Positions 32,541 to 43,545 of a DNA stretch of 64,000 bases are shown here, in pieces. Each line of letters starts with the position of its first letter. The stretch's first letter is position 1. Made by a program: the position numbers and the translations under genes. The notes beneath the pieces were generated by a model. That model was not told where the DNA came from, made no database searches, and saw nothing but the letters and a program-made list of their open reading frames with translations. The stretch spans positions 13,969,265 through 14,033,264 of the forward strand of contig JASSKH010000001.1 in assembly GCA_031763025.1 (NCBI GenBank). The letters run 5' to 3'. The stretch comes from Macrocystis pyrifera (lineage: Eukaryota > Sar > Phaeophyceae > Laminariales > Laminariaceae).

Positions 32541-32678
32541 ACCTCATCAGCCAGAACTATTTTGGGCCATACAATACCACCTCTGTTTATCGTAGCATGC
32601 GTCATCGCCGTTTTGTAGTATTACGTTTGTTTTGCGTCGCGCGCTCTGTCGGATGCCCCCCCCCCCCACTAGAAAATA

Positions 32679-32928
32679 AATCAATTCATTGACGCTGTCA
32701 TCCATATGCAAGAAAATCTGCCTCAAAAGCTGTTCTTGGTAGGATGCAGCTCACCCTTCACGCGACTCGCCCAACACCTCACGGCGCTTCGCGCTTGGTG
32801 CAGGCAATGTCTGCCTGGTCGGTGAAAACCCGACGTGCTCCGTCCTGGCATTGTAGGGATGCGAGGGTATATGGTCATACGACCACGGCCATGCATGACA
32901 ATGAGTAAACCCCCCCCCCCCCCCCCCC
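32679..32928 (-). mobile_element. Retroposon family P copy, 3'-truncated
   Basis: Minus strand. A 19-C run (32910-32928) is the G head. GTTTACTCATTGTCATGCATG and the rest of the body run leftward to AATTCATTGACGCTGTC. The A-tail end is absent. Confidence 0.75.
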
Positions 32929-32984
32929 GAAAAATACGTGAATTTGACATGGAGAAGTTTGGTACACTACAGTAGATGGTATGT

Positions 32985-33222
32985 TACGAGAAAATGATCG
33001 CTAACCTAGGAGACAGATCGTGGCCACAGGCGGCGAAATAGGAAGGGGATAAGATAAACAAAATGTTCCTATGTAATATATCGAAACGATGTAATGAGCG
33101 CCCAACTTTTGGAGGTGTCTCTACTAGGAGTAGGAACGGTGCTCCGTCCCGAAAGGATACGTGGTCAGTGGTCAAATGACTAAGGCCAGCAACAAATGAA
33201 TACCCCCCCCCTCCCCCCCCTC
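32985..33222 (-). mobile_element. Retroposon family Q copy
   Basis: Minus strand. C runs at 33203-33220, then the reverse of TATTCATTTGTTGCTGG, CACTGACCACG and CCTACTCCTAGTAGAGAC. Colinear with 5780-6000. Confidence 0.7.
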
Positions 33223-34790
33223 GTGGACTGCTGTAGAACCCGTGAAACAGTTGGAAACCCTGCGTTTCCATGGTTGTTGCCGGCGGCACCGGGAAGTATT
33301 AGCTGATAGGGAAAGGAGGATACTTGCCGGAGGGAAGGAGGTAGAGATATTCCTAAAACGAAAGAATGGCTTGGCGTAGAACTAGTCCGGTTGCGATCTA
33401 CGATGTTCGCGACTCATGACTTCGGTCAGGGGGAACGCAATTGTTTTTATAAACTGTGCCAGGTATTTGTTCTTGTTTGTGAGTGTAAAGTATGCCGGTA
33501 ATGATTTCCATCCGTTCCATTCCAAATCTCAGGGGAAAATCTCATGACGCTGGGACTACAAGGGAGGAATTAAGGCACACTTATTCCCCTGACAGTCTCC
33601 TTTTTTGTGTTCGTGGTACGTAGCTTGTGTTGTGTTTCCTGTTTTCTCAACCTTTCCTTCTTCTGTGTTGAGTTTGTTTCTTAGTCTCTTTTTTCGCAAA
33701 TATTATTACAGTATATACAGAAGCAGTGCGTGCTCCTAGCGCACTGTAATCGTTCCTGCTTCTTCCTTATTCGTGTTCTTCTATTATCCCCACTACGTAC
33801 TCTCCAGTGTCGACAGGGGTCTATGTTGGAAATTCGTTAGAAATTCGCTTTTTGGTCTGTCTGTGCCGTCTGTCTCTCTGATGGAAGTCGCACGCCACTG
33901 GGAAGGAGGAGGTGACTGGCGTACGCGTGTTTTTTCTCAAACTACCCGGAACGGTTGACACCCGTACACACATCATCAGCGGCCTGTGTGTCGAGACCAG
34001 TGTTGGAAAGGCTTAGTTGGGATAGGCGATGTTTCAGCCTTTTACGTATTAATACAAGCTCAACAGACACATACCTTAACAAATGGCGTCGTCGGCAGGG
34101 AATGGGTTTTGGGGTGCGAGTGGAAAATGCATCAAATATGCCAGTACGACGCCGGATGTAAGGTCAAGGAGGGCAGGACATAGAGTATGCTCTGTCAGGT
34201 TTGCCTACGAGTTGGGCCGTTTTCGTTGTTGCTCACGTGTGTTGATTTCTTAGAGATAAAAATAGCGGTGAGGTCCTTTCCACAAGATATGGAAGACTAA
34301 AAGCCACAGGCTTGTTTGCCTCTGTTTCAATTTCTGGGGACCAACGGAGAGTTTTTTTCAGGTTCGACATGGTGAAGCCCACTGTGCTTTGGTAAAAATG
34401 CCTTGTTATGGAGGGTGGTGAGATTCGAACTCGCGACCCAAAAAAATGTCTTCCCGTCGACGCCATTTGTTGTGGTGTTAGCCTGTTGGGCTATACTGGT
34501 AAAAGGTCAACTAATCACCTAGAAGATCAACCAATGTAGTACCCAAGCTAAGCCATATAACACCGACCCGAATGCCCTGATTTGGCCAACGCCCCGATTT
34601 TCAAGCCTTTTCGTGTACAGCCCGGGACAACTCTTTTATTCTTGTAAAACTGAGTCTCAGCTGCTGTAACTGCATGTCTGTCTGGCTGTCTGTATGGCTG
34701 TCTGTCCGCATGGGTTCTATTTTCGAACACGTTCCAATGGTCGATATATAAGATCGTTACAGATGATATTCGTAGAACGTATTCGACCCT
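33223..34790. other. Unannotated stretch with SINE-like and PBS-like fragments
   Basis: At 34081 the sequence ATGGCGTCGTCGGCAGGG follows CTTAACAA, as a primer-binding site follows an LTR end. At 34375-34505 on the minus strand, an A-box-like TAGCCCAACAGG, ATGGCGTCGACGGG and a B-box-like GAGTTCGAATCTC are in tRNA order. No intact gene is seen. Confidence 0.45.
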
Positions 34791-34794
34791 TACG

Positions 34795-35065
34795 GACCCT
34801 TATATACTGAAACATACCATACCACCAGGCGAATTTAGCCATATATAACCATCCACGACACCGTACCATCATGCCATACCACATACCGTGTTTTTTCCCA
34901 TATACCATACCACCAACATACCATATCACGTACCGTGTTTTATTCCATATCGTATATCAAACCGTACCATCATACCATACGACCAACATATCTGCCATAT
35001 CACATCCCGTGTTTTTTCCATATAGTATATCAAACCGTAGTACCATCATACCATGTATGACTTTG
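34795..35065. repeat. ACCATACCAC/ATACCGTG tandem repeats (~80-bp period)
   Basis: Three to four degenerate units of CATACCACCAACATACCATA plus a CGTGTTTTTTCCATAT segment and a CGTACCATCATACCAT segment, one after another. Confidence 0.75.
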
Positions 35066-35329
35066 TACCAAATGGCCGTCTTTTCCGGAATAGTTCACTT
35101 TGCTCGTTTGGCCGCGGGTCTTTTCCCGTGCTTCCTGCAGCAGGGCCCGCAGGGGGGTGGCGTGGACAGTACGGTGCAAGCGTTGGCTCCGGCCGGGCTC
35201 CGTGGCACATGCTCTAGGTGGTCAAAGTCACGTGACCCAGCAAGCAACTCAGGGGATGGGATCCTACTTCCGAAAAGCCATCTAGGGGCTTGGAACCTAC
35301 CCGGATCTTCGTATTTTTAGCTGCAAAGA

Positions 35330-36360
35330 TTTTGTCCTTCTCGCTTCTTGCTGCAACTGCAGCAGCACGTGGCAGTGCTGCTGGAGCTCGTGCTGCTCGA
35401 GCTGCAGCAGTAAAACCACAGCAAAAACAGGCGTACGAGTGCTGCTCGAGTCGAGTGTTGCTCGATGTCGCTGGGTATTGCTGCTCTGCTGCTGAGTGCT
35501 CGTGTGCCCGTGGCTGCTTGGCCACGTCGTGCTCGTGTTCGTCTCGTGCTCGTTGCGCTTGAACAATCGAATGATCGTGGTCCCGAGTGTCTTTTTTTGC
35601 GGTGCAATAGGCTTGGAAACCTACTCATGCTCGTGCGCTCGAGTGCTGCTAGTGCGCTCGAGTGCTGCTCGAGCAATACGCAGCAGCACAAGAACAGCAA
35701 CAACAGGCGTACGGGTGCTGCTCGAATCAAGTGTTGCTAGAGTGCTGCTGAGTGTGCTGCTGCTGCTGCTGAGTGCTCGTGTGCTCGTGACTGCTTGGCC
35801 ACAAGACGTGAGAAATGGCTGCATCGACCACGTACGTACATACCAGGTGCATTTTTTTAGTATCTCGGTGCGATTCTCATCTTTTATCGGATCTTTTTAC
35901 CACTTATTGCGCTGCGTGTACTAGCCGAGTGTTCACTACCCTTTGTACAATACGCCCGTGCCACACGGTTTGCTTATTATTCCGCTACTCCTGTTGTTGC
36001 TGCCGCTATTGCTACTCACAATCACGGTACAGCTGCTACTGTTGCTGGCACAGGTTGCTTTTCTTGCTGCTACCCTTATTTTATTTCTGCCCGTGCCACG
36101 CGGTTGCTTATCTTGCTGCTCCTGTTGTTGCTGCCGCTGCTGCTGCACACTGCTGCGCACAATCACGGTACATCTACTACTACTACTGTTGCTGCTGGTG
36201 CCTTTTCTTGCTGTGCTACCCAAAGTATAGTTTTGCCCGTGTCACACGGTGGCTTATCTTGGTGCTTCTGCTGATGACGCTCCTGCTGCACACGGTCACG
36301 GTATAGCTACTGCTGTTGTTGCTGGCGCAGGTTGCTTTCCATGATGCTATTTTAAAGTTT
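35330..36360. repeat. GCTGCT/CAGCAG-rich degenerate tandem repeats
   Basis: The left half repeats GTGCTGCTCGAGTGTTGCTCG-type blocks separated by CGTGCTCG runs. The right half has three ~115-bp units containing TTGTTGCTGCCGCT, CACAATCACGGTA and GCTGCTACTG. Long open frames here follow from the lack of stop codons in such repeats and are not genes. Confidence 0.75.
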
Positions 36361-36499
36361 TTTTTTTGTGTCCGTTCGACTGATGTTTTTATCACACCCT
36401 GGCCATTTCGTGTACCAGTATATTTTGTACCGGGTGTTGATTACGTTGAGCGTGTATAGGGTTGTCCATCAACTCATTGTCGAGCTTGATTTGTTTTGA

Positions 36500-38080
36500 T
36501 TGATTCTTTGATCTTCCTCGGACGAAACATGTGCAGTTCATGCAGATCATACAGATCCCATCCGGTGAAGATGTACATATCAAACAGACCAGGATCCCAC
36601 TCAGGTACACACGTGCCAAATATTACAGATCATACAGATCATACAGATCCTGCACAGGTCATGTAAACCCACCGATAAACATGTGCAGATCATGCAGATC
36701 GCACAAACCCCATGTCGGTCATGATGGAACATATCATATAGATCACATATATTCCACACAGGTAGATCATACAGATCCTGCAGATCACTATCACACATAT
36801 CAAGTTCCCACTCAGGTACACGCGTGTAAAATATCTATCTCATACAGATACCACCCGGAAAATATGTACAAATCACACACAACATCCTCCTCAGGTACAC
36901 ACAAGCCAAATATTACAAATCCTGCAGAGCATACAATTCCTGCAGGTCATGCAAACCCACCGATAAACATGTGCAGATCATGCAGATCACACAGACCCCT
37001 TCCCGGTCAAGATGAACAGATCACACAGATTCCACTCAGGTAGATCATACAGACCCTGCAGACCACACGTATGTCATGTGTACAGATCATACAGATCCTG
37101 CAGATTACACATAGGTAATACCACACCGATCAAGTTCCCACTCAGGTACAAACGTGTGAAATATCTACCTCATACACACCCCATCTCGGCTAAACATGAT
37201 GTAAAACAAGTGTGAATTATCCAGATCTTACAGATCATACAGACATACCGCAGATCATACAAATCATACAGATCCTGCAGATCATGCAGACCCACCGATA
37301 AAAACGTTCATATCATGCAGATCGTGCATACTCTATCCCGGTGTACAGATCATACAGATCACGCAGATTCTACTCGGGTAGATCATACGGATCCTGCAGA
37401 TTATACAGATCCTACAGATCAATGACACCCACCGATAAACATTTGCAGATCATGCAGATCGTACAGACCCTATCTCGCTCAAGATGTACAGATCAGGCAA
37501 ATCGGACAGATCCCATCCCGGTCGAAACGCATTGATTGTACAGATCACACAGATTCTACTCGAATACACATCCATGAAAATTTAGCCACACAGATCCCCT
37601 TCAGGCTAAGCATGTGCATGTCATTGACATCAACCATATCTCACCTGGCACACAAGTGCAAATGATAAGGAACGTACATGTCTCCCCTGGCAAACTAGAT
37701 GGAGTGTGCAGATAATAGATCCTTCAGATCATGCCGATAGATCCCCCACATCATGCACACATGTCATTCAGATCATCCCACTTGGCACGCAAGTGTAATC
37801 ATAAAGACCAAACAGATATCACCGCCAAGAAAAGGGTGATACATCTACAATATACAAATTGTACAGATCCTTCAGATCATGCAGACCCACCCACGCAAAG
37901 CTATTCATCAGTTAATCACGGTAAATGTATGTTCGATTATCATGTGTAGTACATACAGATCGTGCAGACTCTACCCTGTAGAGGTGTTCAGATTATCAAG
38001 GATCACACATACTCCGAAGTATATATATATATCGATGATACAGATCCCACCCAGGCGATAAATACCTGGATGATACAAAT
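36500..38080. repeat. CAGATCATACAGATCCTGCAG minisatellite region
   Basis: About 1.5 kb made largely of CAGATCATGCAGATC, CATACAGATCCTGCAG and CCCACCGATAAACATG blocks in irregular order. They recur at about 36650, 36960, 37290 and 37430 as higher-order units. Non-coding. Confidence 0.85.
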
Positions 38081-38212
38081 CCCGCCAATTTCCTTCTGAG
38101 TGCTACTCTTTCCTTTGAGCAATAAAGTAGCCCATGCCACCTATTCGCCAAGCCATGCGAGAGCATCGAAGACTAGACTACTCCTCTTCGCCTTTAGCTA
38201 TATTACACTACT

Positions 38213-38320
38213 ATTACGGGGGACCATAGTAAACAGGACCAAATGTTGTTAGTAAAAATACCTAAATATATAGGTTTTTTATGTATGCCATAGGTCCTGT
38301 TAACTATGAACCCCCGTAAT
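38213..38320. mobile_element. MITE-beta copy
   Basis: ATTACGGGGGACCATAGTAA at the left, CTATGAACCCCCGTAAT at the right, with TAAATATATAGGTTTTT in the centre. Flanking TA dinucleotides on both sides may be the target duplication. Confidence 0.8.
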
Positions 38321-38589
38321 ACTGTAACCCATTCCTCATTTTTCTCCGAGATCATTTTTACTCAAACCAGAGGTGCAAGGGTTTTTCCTGCGTCTCCCTT
38401 TTCAACTTGCGACACCCTCCAGATTTCATGTTTCATGCCACCCACATCCCGAAGGGGAGCTGTGTACTAACATGCGATATCACATCAAATACACAAGAAG
38501 AGCATACTTTGAAGGTGCAAGGTGATGAGGTGATAAGTAAGGTGAAGGTGCGAGGTGGTGAGGTGATACATGAGGAGGTGAAAGCGCAA

Positions 38590-39025
38590 AGGGATATCAA
38601 TGGCACCAGGGAGCAGCAGCAGCCGCAACGGCAGCAGCAGCCCAGCAGCCACGTCTGCAACAGCAGCAGCACGACCAAGCGGGTCCGCTAAGCGCTTGCA
38701 ACGATCGCCCCGAAAAATAACAGCAGCATCAAGTTCACAAAAGCATATGCCTTTAGGGCGACAGAGCAGGAACGGGGATAGATACTGCTGTACCAAAACG
38801 CTTGTTGCCGATCTCTTATATGACGAGATGACGAGCGATGGCAGAGCGTCAAGTGCACGAGAGGATATTATATGCCTGCAGGGCGACAAAGCAGGAACGG
38901 GTGTAGATACCATACTGCTGTTCCAACACGAGAAGTACACAAGAGCATGCTAGCGCGCGACGAGCAACACCACAAGTACACAACAAGAGCATTCCTTGAG
39001 GGCGACAGAGCAGGATGAGCTTAAA
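38590..39025. repeat. CAG-rich run and GGGCGACAGAGCAGG tandem units
   Basis: A CAGCAGCAG-type run (38617-38680) is followed by three degenerate units, at about 38755, 38880 and 38998. Each contains GGCGACA(G/A)AGCAGGA(A/T) and, nearby, GCATATGCCT/GCATTCCTTG. Confidence 0.7.
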
Positions 39026-39676
39026 AATTCATAACTATACAGTCGATTACTTTTTACTTCGCCTTCATTTTGCGATCCTCGTCGTATGTTTCGGTGCTCT
39101 CGTGAATAACCCCGCTGTTGAATATACATGTCAATCTGTCGTTTGTGTAAACAACCGAGATGTTTTTCACTGGCCAACAGAGCGTCGTCAGCTCTCTGAC
39201 CGCTTGTTGGGGATCTCTTATTATATTTCGCGATTGGGGGCCGCAGAGTTCACCGGGCGGATCGCCATCGTGTGAGCGCTTACTACCCGCCAATTGATAT
39301 TTAGTTGGGTTGGGCGTTGGAATTACGGCCTGTGTGCCGGGTTGTGCTGCGCATGCAGTGTGTGGTGTTTGTTGTGCTGCGTGTGCTCGATATAGTCGGG
39401 GAAAGATTGTAGTCGATAATTTCCAATTACTACGAGAGGCTATCGGTTGAGTCACGCGTGCTGGATCGGGGTGCTCCTCCACGCCGCCGACATTGCTGCT
39501 GCTGTTTGAGGGTGATAGCTGCGAGTTCATACTACACCGAGAAGCGGGTTGTACTTGGGTTGGGGGTTTGGATCGTATGGCGGTGCTCTACGTGTGTTGT
39601 TGCTGCAGAGCTGCGGCTGCTCCTGCTGCATGCTGCGGCAGAGCTGTGCGGTGTGTTGTACGATGTGCTACACTAT

Positions 39677-39952
39677 CGTTAAGATATTGTCTTGTATGAG
39701 ATTGAAAGCCCGGTAACTACCTGGGTTCAGTCACTGGGAACGTATTTGTAGTACCTGGAAGGCGTATCTTAGACGGAAAACCAGGGTTTTCCAGAGGAGC
39801 ACGAGCTTGGTCTCAGTCTCCGTGTGCACGAAAGGCATAAAACTGCTCTTCTTCTATAGCTAAGCAAACAACACATGTGAGTACAATGTTTACCGACTCA
39901 AAAGGCAGACCTGTCCAGGGATACAAAGTGTCCCGCAAGCTTGATCTCAACA
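39677..39952 (+). repeat. 5' LTR of Ty3/gypsy element
   Basis: 276 bp, about 95% like 51979-52252. It starts CGTTAAGATATTGTC (TGTTAAG in the other LTR) and ends GATCTCAACA; the ends form the short inverted repeat usual for LTRs. CTAT precedes it at 39673-39676, and CTAT follows the 3' LTR at 52253-52256, consistent with a target-site duplication. Confidence 0.95.
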
Positions 39953-39972
39953 AGTGGCGTCTTCGGCTTAGG
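39953..39972 (+). promoter_or_regulatory. Primer-binding site region
   Basis: TGGCGTCTTCGGC begins 2 nt after the 5' LTR, the place where tRNA priming of minus-strand synthesis occurs. The TGGCG start is common in Ty3 elements. The matching tRNA could not be identified. A close variant, TGGCGTCGTCGGCAGG, is found in the tRNA-like repeats at 740 and at 34082. Confidence 0.6.
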
Positions 39973-40069
39973 GCTTTCCGCTTTTTTGTCGGTTTGCGTT
40001 GTTTGTCACTGTTTTTTTATTGTTTGCTTTCCTATTGTTGTTGAGTAAGTTTGTTCCGGCCACTGCACC

Positions 40070-41550
40070 ATGGAGACTCACGAGGTGGAAGGGTCTGCTT
40101 CCCCTCACGGTGGCCGAGCCACTGAGGCCCAGGGCCCCATTTCTGTCTTGCCTTTTCCCTCGTCGATCGACCCTTGCGAGGCCGCACAGCAACTCATGCG
40201 TTCGGTCAAGGCCTCCGCCTCTGATATTCTCATGATGTGCAACGATGGCAGCCATGAAGGCCTTAGTTCTACTAACTGGATCCCCGGTTGGGAGTACCCT
40301 CTCAAGAAATCCTTCGCGCGCGCCATCACGCCTGACAAGCCTACGACCGTCCCTCTCACTACCTTGATGGATGATTTTTTTGGACAGGTCAGCAGGATCG
40401 TCGGGACCGGAGGCGTTCACGCTCCTCCTGAGGTTGCTGAGCAACCACTTTGACCGCACCAACACGGGGGCCAGCTACACCAAGTTGCATAATTTTGGCG
40501 TGGCTAACGGGACCCCTTTTTGCGATTTTAGTCGTGCATTGCGAGGGGTGGTGTCCGCAGCGACGGGGACTGAGCGTGTTTTGGCACCGGGGGTGGAGGT
40601 CGTTTTGGAAGTAGTTCGGATGACAGTGAACGAGCAGTACCCTAGCTTGATGCCGACGCTGTACCCGGGAGTTTTGGCTACGGTATCGAGGCCGTTCGGC
40701 ACTTTGGACGCCATGTGGTTAGCTTTCGAGACTCTTGCGAATAATAAGACACCTGCCGTCAACGGCGAAAATATTTTTATTTGCCTGCTTCTTCGACGGG
40801 TGAGCGGTCATCCGCCCCGTCGGGGCCCCGGCCCACCAATATTGGTCGCGGCCAGGGCCGGACGTTTCCCCAGTCGCCTTCTTGGCAGGCGGGATTGCTC
40901 AATAATCCGCTTGTGATGAATGTCCACAAATCCATCCCTGACTGCCTCGACCCGTGGCTTGACACCTCTTCCAACTGCTGGCCCGTTGAGGAACACCACT
41001 ATGCCGAATTCACGCCGTTTGCATGTCTATCCAGACCGAGGACCCTCCCCTCTGGAGCGGCCTACTTTCATCGTCCGCTCGCGCAGCCGCCCTCAGCGAA
41101 AACCGAGGACGCTGTTTAAACTGTCACGAAGACACACACTCTCTTCGACAGTGTAGACACCCCTTTTTAAACCTTAGTGGTATCTTGAACCCCGACCTCG
41201 GAACGCTCGGCGACGACGGCGAGGCGTTCCGTCGTTGGCAAGAAGGCATGATCAGACACCGCCGCGAGAACAATTCACGACCGAAGAAATATAACCAGAA
41301 GAAACACAGGCGTCGTCCCGGCCCCTCGCGTGGGCAACATCACGGCCAGGGTCAGCAACACAGACAAGGTGATGGCTACAACACACACGCGGCACGAGGA
41401 CACCAGCAGTCTCACTCCGGCCATCATGGTGGTTCGACCGCCCCTACCTCTTCCGCCCCGGCTCCCGTCTCGGGGGGTTCGCTACGGTGCCTCGCATACC
41501 TCGGGCGGAAACCCGAATGGACGCCAGCCAGGCACCTTCCGCGCCGGTAA
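40070..41550 (+). pseudogene. gag: Ty3 Gag with CCHC zinc knuckle, frameshifted
   Basis: An ATG at 40070 opens a 127-codon frame (METHEVEGSAS...). The reading then moves to another frame near 40400, again near 40780, and again near 41030. Read across these shifts, the product has a capsid-like helical part (TKLHNFGVANGTPFCDFSRA, MTVNEQYPSLMPTLYPGV) and a basic, Gly/Pro-rich part. A nucleocapsid knuckle CLNCHEDTHSLRQC (C-x2-C-x4-H-x4-C, about 41110-41150) follows, then a Lys/Arg/His-rich tail (41240-41420). Gag builds the particle and packages RNA. At least three shifts mean this copy cannot make it whole; some could be sequencing errors in long homopolymers, but the shift sites are not in long runs. 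Confidence 0.75.
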
Positions 41551-42443
41551 CTGACAGGTCGACGGCGGTTCGGCTTCTCCTGATCGCCCGCCGCCAGCAT
41601 TGTCGGGAGAAAAACCTTGATTTCACAAGATGCACACGTCCCAGGCTCGCTCAGTACTCCGCTCCCGCCCCGCGCGTTACTCCATACTTCGGACCGACGC
41701 AGCGACTCAGCTCCACTGCTTTTTCCGGGGAGCCCTCGGGCGCCTTCCCCGACGTCGGGAGCCCGCGCCTCAAACGCCGCTCCCCTCAACCTGGGCACGA
41801 GAGCAGGCACGATAAACGCCTCTCTCCCAAACCACGCACCACGCAACACGACGGGTGTCGCGCCGTCGCGTTGTTTTTTTTTCAGCGAGGGTGTCCCCCT
41901 CCTACACCTCCCAGCCATGCGGTGGCGGTCGGTTTGAGGTGCGGGAAGGCAAACACCGAAACCCCGAGATCTCGGTTGAAGCTCGACTCGGCGTTTCCTC
42001 GCAATAACGGTGGCCGCTCCACCCTTTTTCCTATTAAGGAGGAGTCGACAAGATTAGCTACCTCGTCCCCCTTCCCCACCAGGTCTACAGGACGGAAGCC
42101 CTCTCCGGTGGACCCCTTGTTGCCCCCCATCCGAGCACCGTTCTTGAAGACGTCTACAGGGTCTGCAGGCCCTCTTTCGTCTTCGCGCACGCCACTCCAC
42201 GTGCGCAGCGCTCCTTCGGCTCCAGTGGAACAGGAAAAACCTGGCACTGTCCGTCGAGCCAGTGGTGCCTCCACGGCCTCCGGTCAGATCAACCGGACAG
42301 CATACCCGTTAAATTCGGAAGAATCGCAGCTCTCGTCAAGCAGAACGGGCTCAGAGCCCCCTGCCCCCTTTGGTCCAGGACAGAGATCATCGGGCGCAGC
42401 AAGAGAACCTTCTGGCGATTTTTTTGCCTGCGGGCAATGGTGA
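41487..42443 (+). CDS. Pro/Ser/Arg-rich linker frame between Gag and NADAR
   Basis: A frame of 318 codons with no stop, rich in P, S, R and T (for example SSSRTPLHVRSAPSAPVEQ). It lies between the Gag tail and the NADAR-protease frame and overlaps the latter by 74 nt in another frame. Its composition suits a disordered linker of the polyprotein. No domain is recognised. A shift is needed to enter the next frame. The G+C-rich composition makes chance open frames more likely, so coding status is inferred from position. Confidence 0.4.
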   Translation: MPRIPRAETRMDASQAPSAPVTDRSTAVRLLLIARRQHCREKNLDFTRCTRPRLAQYSAPAPRVTPYFGPTQRLSSTAFSGEPSGAFPDVGSPRLKRRSPQPGHESRHDKRLSPKPRTTQHDGCRAVALFFFQRGCPPPTPPSHAVAVGLRCGKANTETPRSRLKLDSAFPRNNGGRSTLFPIKEESTRLATSSPFPTRSTGRKPSPVDPLLPPIRAPFLKTSTGSAGPLSSSRTPLHVRSAPSAPVEQEKPGTVRRASGASTASGQINRTAYPLNSEESQLSSSRTGSEPPAPFGPGQRSSGAAREPSGDFFACGQW

Positions 42444-43545
42444 CACAGAGCCAATGTACGTGGAACCGGACTCGTCTCGTGCACCAGGGGCTCAGTGTTC
42501 TCAGAGAAGCACACTCCCCCCCCCACACGCCGCAACTGCGGCCACCGACGACTCGGCACCGTCGGGTTTTGACCGTACTCTCGAGTATACAACGGAGCGG
42601 GTGGTACTGTTCTGGCAGCCCCCCTCTTATTTTTCGCAGTGGTCCCCCTCGTCTTTTGTCGTCGACGATGTATCATATTCCTGCGCGGAGCAGTATATGA
42701 TGGCTGAAAAGGCTCGCCTTTTCCAGGACCACGGCACAGCGGAGCGGATTATGGCCTCGCCCGACCCACGCGAGCACAAACGCCTCGGTCGAGGCGTGCA
42801 TAACTTCGACTGCGCTATCTGGGACCGTGTTCGGGAAGACGCCGTCCTTGCTGGTAATTTTGCCAAATTCTCGCAGAACCCGGTCATGAAGCAGCACCTA
42901 TTGAGCACTGGCACCAAAATTTTGGCTGAAGCCAGCCCTTTTGATGCCGTGTGGGGCATCGGTCTGCGGGCAGACGACCCCCAAGCTCACGACCCCTCAC
43001 GGTGGCATGGAAAAAAATTGCTCGGTAAAGCTCTTTCCGCCGTTCGCGACACCCTCCGATCAAGTGAGGCCGGGTTGGCACACCCCGCCTCCTCTCACCA
43101 ATTCTGCACCCCAACCAGACCTGACAGAATTCATGAGATTACACCAGCGCCGCCCCGCCCTTTGGCCGTGGCCCGCGCTTGCCCAGGTCCTCCTTTGGAG
43201 TTTTCGACCTATTTTTCTGACGCGCCGGCTGATCACAGCCCCGAGATTTTGGCTGTCGCACCTAGTGCCGACCCCTCCCTCGTGCTGCCAGAACACGGCC
43301 CCTGCCTCGTCGGGGGCACCATTACCCTCGATGACGCCTCTTTTACAACGAAAATCGCGATTCACAGCGGAGCTGGCGTTCTTGCACCTTTTGGTTGCGT
43401 GGCGCTTCTCGACACTGGCTCCCCGCAGACTTTCATCCGACGAGATGTTTTGGATCGCATGCACTCGGTTGGTGCGGCATCCCTCGCGTGCGAGCAGAAA
43501 GGCGTCCCTCGTTCTTGGGGGGGTTTTTGCGATCGGCCCCTCTGA
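42370..43545 (+). CDS. NADAR (YbiA-like) domain fused to retroviral-type aspartic protease
   Basis: A continuous 391-codon frame. Residues about 79-231 form a full NADAR domain: VLFWQPPSYFSQWSPS, then YSCAEQYMMAEKARLF, PREHKRLGRGVHNFD, an NFAKFSQNPVMKQHLLSTG block, ILAEASPFDAVWGIGL and RWHGKKLLGKAL. The conserved E of AEQYM, the KFSQN and the EASP acidic residue are all present. In studied NADAR proteins the domain cleaves N-glycosidic bonds, including ADP-ribose from guanine in DNA/RNA and riboflavin-pathway intermediates. After a linker, residues about 314-360 carry the protease active site ALLDTGSPQTFI (DTG at 43411-43419). The protease C-terminal half (VLLGRDSW, near 43655) lies in another frame after a shift at about 43530. 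I see no ATG favoured as a start; it was probably made as part of Gag-Pol. No break lies within the NADAR region itself. Confidence 0.85.
   Translation: MVQDRDHRAQQENLLAIFLPAGNGDTEPMYVEPDSSRAPGAQCSQRSTLPPPHAATAATDDSAPSGFDRTLEYTTERVVLFWQPPSYFSQWSPSSFVVDDVSYSCAEQYMMAEKARLFQDHGTAERIMASPDPREHKRLGRGVHNFDCAIWDRVREDAVLAGNFAKFSQNPVMKQHLLSTGTKILAEASPFDAVWGIGLRADDPQAHDPSRWHGKKLLGKALSAVRDTLRSSEAGLAHPASSHQFCTPTRPDRIHEITPAPPRPLAVARACPGPPLEFSTYFSDAPADHSPEILAVAPSADPSLVLPEHGPCLVGGTITLDDASFTTKIAIHSGAGVLAPFGCVALLDTGSPQTFIRRDVLDRMHSVGAASLACEQKGVPRSWGGFCDRPL

Noticed and set aside
35317..36306. Overlapping long frames rich in Ala, Leu, Cys or Ser
   Set aside because: Products of GCTGCT/CAGCAG repeats, which are open in several frames at once.
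36500..38080. Possible CRISPR-like array
   Set aside because: Repeats are short, degenerate and irregularly spaced, with no unique spacers of constant length, in a eukaryotic context.
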